Shown in pieces: positions 1 to 5,773 of a DNA stretch of 16,353 bases. The position numbers and the translations under genes were made by a program. The notes below the pieces were generated by a model, which saw only the letters and a list, made by a program, of their open reading frames with translations, was not told the origin of the DNA and did not search any database. This DNA is from Immundisolibacter sp. Its GTDB lineage: Bacteria; Pseudomonadota; Gammaproteobacteria; Immundisolibacterales; Immundisolibacteraceae. The stretch lies in the NCBI RefSeq assembly GCF_041601295.1, contig NZ_JBFIII010000072.1, forward strand, positions 1 to 16,353, in the 5' to 3' direction. Position 1 is the first letter of the stretch. Each line of letters opens with the position of its first letter.

Positions 1-73
1 CCTTGACCGCCATGCCGGCGTCGGCTTCACGCAGGAAGCCAATGATCTGCTCTTCGGAAAACCGCTTCTTCAC
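1..73 (-). CDS. IS3-family transposase OrfA, N-terminal fragment (cut by window edge)
   Basis: The first 24 codons encode MKKRFSEEQIIGFLREADAG followed by MAVK, the typical opening of the helix-turn-helix OrfA of IS3-family elements. In this family OrfA binds the terminal repeats and normally joins OrfB by a programmed frameshift to form the DDE transposase. The start is a GTG at 71-73, preceded in minus-strand sense by AGGAG at a 7-base spacing, which fixes the start. The gene is truncated only by the window edge, so nothing here tells whether the element is intact. The family call is firm; the subgroup is not decidable. Confidence 0.8.
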   Translation of the reverse strand, partial: MKKRFSEEQIIGFLREADAGMAVK

Positions 74-135
74 GTCCAATCTCCTGGTCAGGTGGGATTG
101 GACTCCAAATCGCCGTGCTACTCAAAACCGGGGGG
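1..135 (-). mobile_element. End of an IS3-type insertion sequence (5' end, partial)
   Basis: The window opens inside an insertion sequence whose transposase reads out of the left edge. Between the transposase start (73) and the neighbouring DNA lies a short leader. It ends around 125-135 in a C-run followed by GGTTTTGAGTAGC (minus-strand sense), which I take as the approximate terminal inverted repeat. The exact tip and any target-site duplication cannot be fixed because the other end of the element is outside the window. The right boundary given is an estimate. Assignment to the IS3 family rests on the transposase N-terminus only. Confidence 0.5.
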
Positions 136-541
136 ACGTCGTATCGACATCAATGGCGCAAGCTGAAGGGAGGCCGGCGACTATTTTTCAGGCTTGTAAT
201 GACCAGCGGGCGGCGCTGGGCATTCGTCAACCACACTCAATACACGTAGCTGGTCGCTCGCCGGGTGAAGCCAGGACACTGCACCCGTGAGAACCTCCGA
301 TCCCTGGGCACGCGGGACTCCCCCTGGTTAAGCACGGCTGAGGTAGATCAGCAGTTGCTTGGCACCTGGCCGCCAGCCCACAAGGAGCTGAACAGCAACC
401 TGGCCGGAGCGCGGATTGGGTGGCGTATGCGCTAGGCTGGGCAGTCACCCGCCGTCGGCATCACACTCCGCAGAAGGCTATGTGGGGGGAGCCCGCGCTC
501 TACTGGAGGACGCTGGTGCCTGATCCTTGGTTCCTGGTCGG

Positions 542-569
542 TTGTGCTGCAGCGCACAAACACTTGTGC
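542..569. repeat. Overlapping inverted repeats (TTGTGC / GCACAA / TTGTGC)
   Basis: TTGTGC at 542-547, its reverse complement GCACAA at 554-559, and TTGTGC again at 564-569. The middle element can pair with either neighbour, through a 6-base loop on the left or a 4-base loop on the right. The perfect palindrome GCTGCAGC (546-553) lies between the first two. This could be an operator-like protein site or a pair of alternative hairpins. No gene is attached to it, and short repeats of this length can arise by chance. Confidence 0.45.
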
Positions 570-611
570 CGAGACGCGGGGGCTGCGACTCCGATTCTCG
601 GGGGATAACGG

Positions 612-640
612 TTACGACGTCGGCCGGCCGCAGGTCGTGA
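612..640. repeat. GC-rich dyad with a central 10-base palindrome
   Basis: TTACGAC (612-618) and GTCGTGA (634-640) are inverted repeats with one mismatch. They flank the perfect palindrome CGGCCGGCCG (621-630). No T-run follows on either strand, so it does not look like an intrinsic terminator. Its role is unknown, and chance is possible in GC-rich DNA. Confidence 0.4.
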
Positions 641-790
641 CTTGCAGCGGCGTCCCGCTGGCGACGTTGGGGTTTGGTGCGGACGAAAGCACTTTGCACA
701 CAGGAATCGCTTCCCGGCTCATCCCTGCCGGCTCCGCTCGATCAAACGCAACAAGGGCATCTCGCGACGACCTGCGTTCGGGGCAGTCGC

Positions 791-1216
791 CTACTTCACC
801 AGCAGTACCGGCAGGGCAGTCAGATGCAGCACCTCACTGGTCACCGAGCCCAACAGCGCGCCCTTGACGCCGCCCAGGCCGCGCGTACCCATCACAATCT
901 GGTCACAGCCATGGCAGACGGCGAACTCGGCGATGGTTTGCGCCACCTGGCCCACCACCACGTGCGTATCCGCTGTCAGTTTGGCTGCCGCAAGCACCCC
1001 CGTGGCCGGTTCCAGGGCCGCCTGCGCTTCGTCTCGGTAATAGGCGTCCAACGCCTCCTTGCTCAAAAAACGTCGCACCAGACCGGAGGCGACCGGCGGC
1101 TGCACAGTGAGCAGCACCACCTCAAGGGGCTGGGCCAGGCGCGCGGCTGAAGCCGCCACCTCATTAGCGGCGCGCAGCGCGTGCTCGGAACCGTCAACCG
1201 CCAGCAGGATTTTCAT
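791..1216 (-). CDS. Universal stress protein, UspA family (single domain, ATP-binding type)
   Basis: A 141-residue protein, the normal size for a one-domain universal stress protein, expected to be cytosolic. It opens MKILLAVDGSEHA, with the nucleotide-contacting Asp at residue 8. Near the C-terminus it carries a complete G-2x-G-9x-G-S motif: GTRG at 110-113 and GS at 123-124. In this family that motif marks ATP-binding members (MJ0577 type). The hydrophobic last strand (ALPVLLVK) is also typical. The ATG lies 3 bases after the stop of the TerC-family gene, so the two are probably co-transcribed and translationally coupled; the SD is weak. Such proteins act in stress survival, but the specific ligand or partner cannot be read from sequence. 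Confidence 0.93.
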   Translation of the reverse strand: MKILLAVDGSEHALRAANEVAASAARLAQPLEVVLLTVQPPVASGLVRRFLSKEALDAYYRDEAQAALEPATGVLAAAKLTADTHVVVGQVAQTIAEFAVCHGCDQIVMGTRGLGGVKGALLGSVTSEVLHLTALPVLLVK

Positions 1217-1219
1217 ATC

Positions 1220-1954
1220 TCAATGCTCTCGGGGTACATCGGGTGGCGACAACGGAACTTCATGTAGCGGCCCTCCTGGCACGCGCCTGGCCAGCAGCTT
1301 GCCAATTGCCACCACCAGCAGGGCGCCCAGCATCGGCGCCAGCCAGTGTATGGCCGGCAGGTGCGCGCCCAGCCAGTCGCTCACGTAGGGATCGGCAACC
1401 ATCATCTGAGCTGCAACGTAGCCCAGCAGCGCAGCGCCCGCGGTAACGATCACCGGGTAGCGGTCCATAACCCGCAGGAGCACGGCACTGCTGAAAATAA
1501 TCAGCGGGATGCTGATGGCAAGCCCCAGAACCAACAGCAGCGCGCTGCCCTTGGCGGCGGCGGCGATACCCACGACGTTGTCCAGACTCATTGCCACATC
1601 CGCCACCAGGATGGTGCGCACCGCGCCGCCAAGCGACGTGGTGACCATGCCGCCGTGGCCGTACTCGCCGGCCTGCGGACGCAGCAGGCCAACACCGATC
1701 CACAGCAGCAGGATGCCGCCCGCGAGCTTCAGGCCCGGATAGCTGAGGAGCGCAGCCGCCAACAGAGCCAGCAGCACGCGCATGGCGATGGCCGCACCGG
1801 TACCCAACAGTACCGCCTTGCGACGCTGTGCCGGCGGCAAGCCGCGGGATGCCAGGGCGATCACCACGGCGTTGTCGCCCGACAGGACAATGTCGATGCC
1901 AATGATTTGCAGTAACGCCAGCCAGAAGTCAGCGCCGGTGGGCAGGTCGTGCAT
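1220..1954 (-). CDS. TerC-family integral membrane protein, YjbE type
   Basis: A 244-residue hydrophobic protein of the TerC/LysE-like fold. The two signature segments are present as an internal duplication: GIDIVLSGDNAV at residues 19-30 (Asp21, Asp27, Asn28) and ADVAMSLDNVVG at 118-129 (Asp119, Asp125, Asn126). In this family the acidic residues lie in membrane helices and are linked to metal (notably manganese) export or loading. Several membrane segments are visible, for example about 10-34, 48-70, 75-91 and 130-155. The frame stays open upstream, but that part is antisense to the divergent aldolase gene and has no family resemblance, so I start at the ATG at 1952-1954. Its SD is weak. 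uspA follows 3 bases downstream. The substrate is not proven by sequence. Confidence 0.88.
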   Translation of the reverse strand: MHDLPTGADFWLALLQIIGIDIVLSGDNAVVIALASRGLPPAQRRKAVLLGTGAAIAMRVLLALLAAALLSYPGLKLAGGILLLWIGVGLLRPQAGEYGHGGMVTTSLGGAVRTILVADVAMSLDNVVGIAAAAKGSALLLVLGLAISIPLIIFSSAVLLRVMDRYPVIVTAGAALLGYVAAQMMVADPYVSDWLGAHLPAIHWLAPMLGALLVVAIGKLLARRVPGGPLHEVPLSPPDVPREH

Positions 1955-2071
1955 GTCGGATGGTGGTTTGAGAAAAAGCGATTCTAACCGGCGAGGGAGT
2001 GTATCTTTTACCGACCCGCCGAGCCGCTGGCTCAAGGACGGCAGCAAAAGCACCCACCCGGAGGAAACACC
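1955..2071. promoter_or_regulatory. Divergent intergenic region (terC-like / aldolase gene)
   Basis: These 117 bases must hold the promoters of both divergent genes. On the minus strand TAGAAT (1981-1986) is a fair -10, but no good -35 lies 16-18 bases upstream of it. On the plus strand TATCTT (2002-2007) is a weak -10 without a well-spaced -35. The plus-strand leader contains a hairpin, GAGCC (2021-2025) with GGCTC (2029-2033). A strong ribosome binding site for the aldolase gene, GGAGG, sits at 2060-2064, 7 bases before the ATG. I see no yybP-ykoY manganese riboswitch, the element often found before YjbE-type genes. Confidence 0.4.
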
Positions 2072-3037
2072 ATGCCCGCATTTACTCGCAGCGAAGCCAA
2101 ACCCTGGGCCAAGGCCCACGTACGCGACTTTTACGCGGCACCGATCACGCCGCTGACCAAGGATTTCGAACTCGACGAGGCTGGTATTCGCGAGAATATC
2201 GAGGCCTACATTGACTGGGGCGTCAACGGCCTGGTGGTCGGCGGCTTTGCCAACGAGACCTGGAACATGCGCCCGGAATGGTGGTATCGCCTGCACGAGA
2301 TCACCGCTGATGCGGTCAAAGGCCGCACGGATCTTTGGACCATCATCCTGGACCCCTGCGCCGAGGTCTGCCTGGACAAGCTCAAGCATGTCGAGAAGCT
2401 TGGCTTCTCCGGCGCCGAGTTGATGAACCCGATGACCCAGCTGCGCGGCGACGACGAGATCTACAACTTCTTCAAGTACATCACCGACCGCAGCGACATG
2501 GGCATCTGCCTGTACCGTACGCCGGTATCCGGCAAGGTGATGGGTCTGGAACTGCTAAAGCGCCTGGTCGATATCGAAACCGTGGTCTGCACCAAGCAGG
2601 GCAACCTGAACCGCGGCGAATCGCTGCTGCTGCGGCGCGAGCTGCGCGACGACTTCATCGTGTCGGACCCGACCGAGCACTTTTATCTGGACGACCTGCG
2701 CGAGGGTGGCCAGGTGCTGTTCGCCGAGTTCTCGTACCTGATTTACGGCCGCAAGCGCTCGGTGCTGCGCTCGTACGTGGACAAGGCGCGCGCCGGCAAC
2801 TGGGAGGGGGCATACAGCGACTGGAAGAGCCTGCGCCCGATCTGGCACCTGTATGAGGACGAGTTCATGAACCCTCTGATCCGTACCGCCTCATACGCGT
2901 CCCTGATGTCCGTGATCAAGATCTGGTGCGAGACGCTCGGCCTTAAAACCGGCCCCATGAAGCCACCGGTGCAGCACTTGGCCCCGCACGACCGCGAGCG
3001 CCTGGTAGGCAAGATCAAGGACTTGGGACTGGTGTGA
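2072..3037 (+). CDS. DapA-family (DHDPS/NAL) class I aldolase or hydratase-aldolase, substrate unknown
   Basis: A 321-residue TIM-barrel protein of the dihydrodipicolinate synthase/N-acetylneuraminate lyase family. The opening FYAAPITPLTKDFELDE (20-36) is the family's first strand and loop. The Schiff-base lysine is K175 in VVCTKQGN, and the catalytic tyrosine is Y148 in LYRTP; their 27-residue spacing matches the family (28 in E. coli DapA). The usual GTTGE carboxylate-binding loop is replaced by GGFANETW (57-64), so the two threonines are gone and the substrate is probably not that of DapA. A lysine-pathway role is therefore unlikely. A C-terminal GPMKPP segment recalls the hydratase-aldolase branch, but this is not diagnostic. 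It stands alone on the plus strand, convergent with the ribosomal cluster. The start is fixed by GGAGG 7 bases upstream. Confidence 0.85.
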   Translation: MPAFTRSEAKPWAKAHVRDFYAAPITPLTKDFELDEAGIRENIEAYIDWGVNGLVVGGFANETWNMRPEWWYRLHEITADAVKGRTDLWTIILDPCAEVCLDKLKHVEKLGFSGAELMNPMTQLRGDDEIYNFFKYITDRSDMGICLYRTPVSGKVMGLELLKRLVDIETVVCTKQGNLNRGESLLLRRELRDDFIVSDPTEHFYLDDLREGGQVLFAEFSYLIYGRKRSVLRSYVDKARAGNWEGAYSDWKSLRPIWHLYEDEFMNPLIRTASYASLMSVIKIWCETLGLKTGPMKPPVQHLAPHDRERLVGKIKDLGLV

Positions 3038-3092
3038 CCGCCGGCCGGCGACTTCGCTTGTTGACAGCCATCACCTGACGCAGCGACCAGCT

Positions 3093-3132
3093 GAGGTGCA
3101 CGGCGTGGAACATGCGCTACGCCGTGTACCTC
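3093..3132 (+). repeat. Long hairpin downstream of the aldolase gene
   Basis: GAGGTGCACGGCGT (3093-3106) and ACGCCGTGTACCTC (3119-3132) form a 14-pair stem around a 12-base loop. The only non-Watson-Crick position is a G.U pair (3098/3127) if read as plus-strand RNA. On the minus strand it would be a C-A mismatch. It begins 55 bases after the aldolase stop codon. The following bases (TCTGCCTTTAG) are only moderately T-rich, so it may be a weak terminator, an mRNA 3'-end stabiliser, or a protein site. Confidence 0.6.
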
Positions 3133-3186
3133 TCTGCCTTTAGCGCCGGAGCAAGCCGGCCAACGCCTGCCCCGGTATGGGGACAT

Positions 3187-3215
3187 AAAAAAGCCGGGAC
3201 ATACCCGGCTTTTTT
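3187..3215. terminator. Bidirectional intrinsic terminator between aldolase gene and rplQ
   Basis: AAAAAAGCCGGG (3187-3198), loop ACATA, then CCCGGCTTTTTT (3204-3215). The GC stem is flanked by an A-run and a T-run, so it is a Rho-independent terminator on both strands. It closes the ribosomal supercluster 17 bases past the rplQ stop and stops the convergent aldolase transcript about 150 bases past its stop. Confidence 0.93.
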
Positions 3216-3232
3216 ATGCTGGATCCGCGCGC

Positions 3233-3616
3233 TCAATCAGCAGCAACCTGCTCCCTGGCGGGCCGATCCACCAATTCCACGTACGCCATGGGCGCCACGT
3301 CGCCGGTGCGAAAGCCGCACTTCAGAATACGCAAATACCCGCCGGGGCGGCTGGCGTAACGCGGGCCGATCTCCCCGAACAGCTTGGTCACTGCATCCCT
3401 GTCGCGCAGGCGGGCGAAAACGAGGCGCCGGTTTGCCAGGGTGTCGACTTTCGAGCGGGTAATCAGCGGCTCGATCACCCGCCGCAGCTCCTTGGCCTTG
3501 GGCAAGGTGGTCCGGATCAATTCCTCCCGCACCAGCGCGGTGGTCATGTTCTTGAACATTGCCAGCCGATGGCTGCTGTTGCGGCCCAGCTTACGGCCGG
3601 CTTTTCTGTGTCGCAT
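3233..3616 (-). CDS. rplQ: 50S ribosomal protein L17
   Basis: 127 residues, the same size as E. coli L17. The opening MRHRKAGRKLGRNSSHR, the block around FKNMTTALVREELI and the C-terminal GYLRILKCGFRTGD are diagnostic. L17 binds 23S rRNA and lies near the exit-tunnel side of the large subunit. It is the last gene of the cluster, 38 bases after rpoA, and ends just before the bidirectional terminator. A GAGG sequence 10 bases upstream supports the ATG. Confidence 0.97.
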   Translation of the reverse strand: MRHRKAGRKLGRNSSHRLAMFKNMTTALVREELIRTTLPKAKELRRVIEPLITRSKVDTLANRRLVFARLRDRDAVTKLFGEIGPRYASRPGGYLRILKCGFRTGDVAPMAYVELVDRPAREQVAAD

Positions 3617-3654
3617 GTCTGAAAGACCTCTTGGCGATTACGTTTAATGGTCCG

Positions 3655-4656
3655 TCAGGACGCCATCTCGGTTGGCGTTGGCAAGTCCGCCGGCGGCCAG
3701 TTCTCAAGCCGCATCCCCAACGACAAACCGTGCCGGGCGAGGGTTTCCTTGATCTCGTTGAGAGATTTCTTGCCCAGGTTCGGTGTACGCAGCAAATCCG
3801 CCTCGACCCGCTGAATCAGGTCACCAATGAAATGTATGTTCTCGGCTTTGAGGCAATTGGCCGAGCGTACCGTCAATTCAAGGTCCTCGACCGGGCGCAC
3901 CAGAATCGGGTCAATGTCGCCAACCGCCTCACGGTCACGGCCGAGCAGCGCGCCGCCCTGCAAATCGACAAATACGGCGAGCTGCTCGTAAAGAATAGTG
4001 GCCGAGCGACGAATGGCTTCCTCCGGATCAATGGTACCGTTTGACTCGATATCGATCACCAGTTTGTCCAGATCGGTGCGTTGCTCTACGCGAGCCGCCT
4101 CAACGCTGTAGCTCACCTGACGTACCGGGCTGTACAAGGCATCCAGCCGCAGGCTGCCGATGGACGGCAGTTCGTCGCCGTCGTCCGCTACGACAGCGGG
4201 CTCGTAACCACGCCCGACCCTCACCGTCAGCGTCATCTCAAGCTTGCCTGCCTTGGTCAGGGTGGCCAGATACAAGTCCTTATTCACCACTTCCACATCG
4301 TGGCTGACTTCGATATCCGCGGCCGTGACCACGCAAGGGCCCTTCTTGGACAGACGCACGGTTGCCTCATCGCGACCCTCCAGGCGCACCGCCACGCCCT
4401 TGAGGTTCAGCAGCAGTTCAATCACGTCCTCCTGCATGCCTTCCAGCGTGGTGAACTCGTGCAAGGCGCCGTCGATCTGCACCTCGGTGATCGCCGCGCC
4501 GGGCAGGGACGACAACATCACCCGCCGCAGGGCGTTGCCCAGAGTGTGACCAAAACCCCGTTCCAGCGGTTCCAGCGTTACTTTGGAGCGCACTGGCGAA
4601 AGTCGCTCGACTTTAACGAGCTTGGGCTTTAGAAATTCATATACGGATGACTGCAT
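3655..4656 (-). CDS. rpoA: DNA-directed RNA polymerase subunit alpha
   Basis: 333 residues; E. coli alpha is 329. The N-terminal assembly domain (about 1-235) has the dimerisation block HTLGNALRRVMLSSLPG (37-53) and the stretch AARVEQRTDLDKLVIDIE. The C-terminal domain (about 250-325) has VRSANCLKAE, with Arg264 matching the E. coli UP-element and activator contact Arg265, and ends GMRLENWPP plus a short tail. Alpha nucleates polymerase assembly and contacts promoter DNA and activators. Unusually, the preceding gene is rpsK rather than rpsD, 179 bases away, so rpoA may have its own promoter. The SD before the ATG is weak. Confidence 0.98.
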   Translation of the reverse strand: MQSSVYEFLKPKLVKVERLSPVRSKVTLEPLERGFGHTLGNALRRVMLSSLPGAAITEVQIDGALHEFTTLEGMQEDVIELLLNLKGVAVRLEGRDEATVRLSKKGPCVVTAADIEVSHDVEVVNKDLYLATLTKAGKLEMTLTVRVGRGYEPAVVADDGDELPSIGSLRLDALYSPVRQVSYSVEAARVEQRTDLDKLVIDIESNGTIDPEEAIRRSATILYEQLAVFVDLQGGALLGRDREAVGDIDPILVRPVEDLELTVRSANCLKAENIHFIGDLIQRVEADLLRTPNLGKKSLNEIKETLARHGLSLGMRLENWPPADLPTPTEMAS

Positions 4657-4835
4657 GGTTAAACACGCTCGCTGCGTTGACTATCTTATAAAACTGGCTT
4701 GCTGAAACAGCCTCTCTTGACTCACCCCGGTTTCAACTCCATCGCACCCTCGGCGCGACTGGGCCACTGGCAGCAACGCGACCGGTGCGGCGTTGCCCTA
4801 TCCTGCAAGACTTGCCGTGTGACGGCTTGCCGTAC
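4657..4835 (-). promoter_or_regulatory. Structured rpsK-rpoA spacer where rpsD is expected
   Basis: There are 179 non-coding bases in the position normally held by rpsD, and I see no S4-like peptide in any frame. The spacer is rich in repeats (plus-strand coordinates): CTTGCCGT twice, at 4811-4818 and 4826-4833; ACGGC-TT-GCCGT at 4822-4833; GCAAG-A-CTTGC at 4805-4815; GCAACGC (4773-4779) with GCGTTGC (4790-4796) around ACCGGT; and GCTG-AAA-CAGC at 4701-4711. An AT-rich patch at 4685-4695 reads TATAAG in minus sense and could be a -10 for rpoA, but no good -35 accompanies it. The spacer may hold an rpoA promoter, an RNA-level control site, or a deletion scar. Confidence 0.45.
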
Positions 4836-5228
4836 TCAGACGCGGCGCTTCTTCGGTGGCCGACAACCGTTATGCGGCATCGGCGTCACGTCGGTGATGC
4901 TCAGGATCTTGAAGCCACCGGAATTCAAGGAGCGCACGGCGGAGTCACGACCCGGCCCAGGACCGTTCACCACCACATCCAGGCTCTTGACGCCAAATTC
5001 CTGTGCCTTGGTGCCGGCACGGTCGGCGGCCACCTGGGCCGCGAATGGCGTGCTTTTGCGCGAGCCCTTGAAGCCGCAGGAGCCAGCCGTGGCCCACGCC
5101 AGGGCGTTGCCCTGGCGGTCCGTGATCGTCACGATGGTGTTGTTGAAAGAGGCGTGCACATGCGCGACTCCCTCGGACACGTTCTTCTTTACGCGCTTGC
5201 GCGTTTTCGTACTGTTAGGCTTGGCCAT
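4836..5228 (-). CDS. rpsK: 30S ribosomal protein S11
   Basis: 130 residues, close to E. coli S11 (129). The core VAHVHASFNNTIVTITDRQG (21-40), the GSRKSTPFAAQVAA block and the invariant C-terminus HNGCRPPKKRRV are all present. Asn120 in the HNG turn is the site known to form isoaspartate in S11. S11 binds 16S rRNA on the subunit platform near the mRNA exit. It begins 18 bases after rpsM. The gene that normally follows, rpsD, is missing. Confidence 0.97.
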   Translation of the reverse strand: MAKPNSTKTRKRVKKNVSEGVAHVHASFNNTIVTITDRQGNALAWATAGSCGFKGSRKSTPFAAQVAADRAGTKAQEFGVKSLDVVVNGPGPGRDSAVRSLNSGGFKILSITDVTPMPHNGCRPPKKRRV

Positions 5229-5246
5229 GGGCGATCCTGCTTGCGA

Positions 5247-5603
5247 TTACTTGCGAATGGGCTTGCGCGGTCCCTTGCGGGTGCGAGCATTGGTGCGGGT
5301 GCGCTGACCGCGCACCGGCAAGCCGCGTCGATGCCGCAGCCCCCGATAAGTGCCAAGGTCCATCAGGCGCTTGATGTTCATCTGCAGCTCGCGCCGCAGG
5401 TCTCCCTCGACCGTGAGCTTGCCGATCTCGCGACGCAGTGCCTCGATCTGAGTCTCATCCAGATCACGGATGCGCCGCGCGGGCTCGATTTCAGCCGCCA
5501 CGCAGATCTCCAGCGCCCGGGTCGCCCCGATGCCGTAGATCGAACGCAACGCGATCCGCGTGTGCTTATTGTCCGGAATATTTATGCCAGCGATACGAGC
5601 CAT
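5247..5603 (-). CDS. rpsM: 30S ribosomal protein S13
   Basis: 118 residues, the same size as E. coli S13. It starts MARIAGINIPDNKH, has the helix-turn region IYGIGATRA, the block MNIKRLMDLGTYRGLRHRRG and the basic tail TNARTRKGPRKPIRK, which reaches the decoding-site tRNA. S13 forms intersubunit bridges in the head of the small subunit. It is the first gene of the alpha set, 41 bases after rpmJ. GGAG 8 bases before the ATG supports the start. In E. coli the S4 repressor binds the leader just before this gene; I could not recognise that pseudoknot in the 41-base leader here. Confidence 0.97.
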   Translation of the reverse strand: MARIAGINIPDNKHTRIALRSIYGIGATRALEICVAAEIEPARRIRDLDETQIEALRREIGKLTVEGDLRRELQMNIKRLMDLGTYRGLRHRRGLPVRGQRTRTNARTRKGPRKPIRK

Positions 5604-5644
5604 TCACCAAACTCCAAAATCCGTCTGCGGGTACATCAGCACCC

Positions 5645-5758
5645 TCAGCCCTGCCGTTGCTTATGCCGGGCCTCGACGCAAATCACTCGAACCACGCCCT
5701 TGCGCCGAATGATCTTGCAATTGCGGCACAGCCTTTTTACCGATGCGCGTACTTTCAC
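5645..5758 (-). CDS. rpmJ: 50S ribosomal protein L36 (zinc-binding form)
   Basis: 37 residues, opening MKVRASVKRLCRNCKIIRRK. It carries the zinc ribbon C11-x2-C14-x12-C27-x4-H32, so it is the zinc-dependent form, and it is nearly all basic otherwise. L36 packs against 23S rRNA in the large subunit. The start is a GTG at 5756-5758 with GGAG 8 bases upstream. It follows secY by 15 bases, its usual place at the end of the spc set. Confidence 0.95.
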   Translation of the reverse strand: MKVRASVKRLCRNCKIIRRKGVVRVICVEARHKQRQG

Positions 5759-5773
5759 TTTCGTGACTCCAAA

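Larger units (their letters stand above)
136..790. other. Non-coding stretch between the insertion sequence and uspA
   Basis: About 650 bases in which I can support no gene. Open frames here are short (107 codons or fewer outside uspA-overlapping ones), lack convincing ribosome binding sites and do not resemble any family I know. No tRNA-like T-arm (GTTCRA) was seen on either strand. The notable content is two dyad-symmetric sites, at 542-569 and 612-640, listed separately. There is no obvious T-tract terminator for uspA, whose transcript would run into this region. It could be decayed coding sequence left by the neighbouring mobile element; that is inference. Confidence 0.5.

Noticed and set aside
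420..608. Small plus-strand open frame in the gene-free stretch
   Set aside because: No ribosome binding site, no recognisable domain, and a composition like the random frames nearby.
541..610. Possible tRNA gene
   Set aside because: The stem-loops lack a GTTCRA T-arm, an acceptor stem and an anticodon arm in register.
1955..2071. Possible yybP-ykoY manganese riboswitch before the TerC-family gene
   Set aside because: The region is short and I could not find the conserved motif or stems. The weak purine stretch is on the wrong strand.
1955..2389. Upstream extension of the TerC-family frame by 145 codons
   Set aside because: It runs antisense through the aldolase gene, has no transmembrane or family features, and the family N-terminus begins at the ATG at 1952-1954.
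4081..4632. Long plus-strand open frames across rpoA, secY and the ribosomal genes
   Set aside because: They are antisense to well-identified conserved genes, have no family resemblance, and are expected in GC-rich DNA.
5604..5644. S4-binding pseudoknot in the rpsM leader
   Set aside because: The leader is only 41 bases and I could not draw the nested helices known from E. coli; a folding comparison would be needed.
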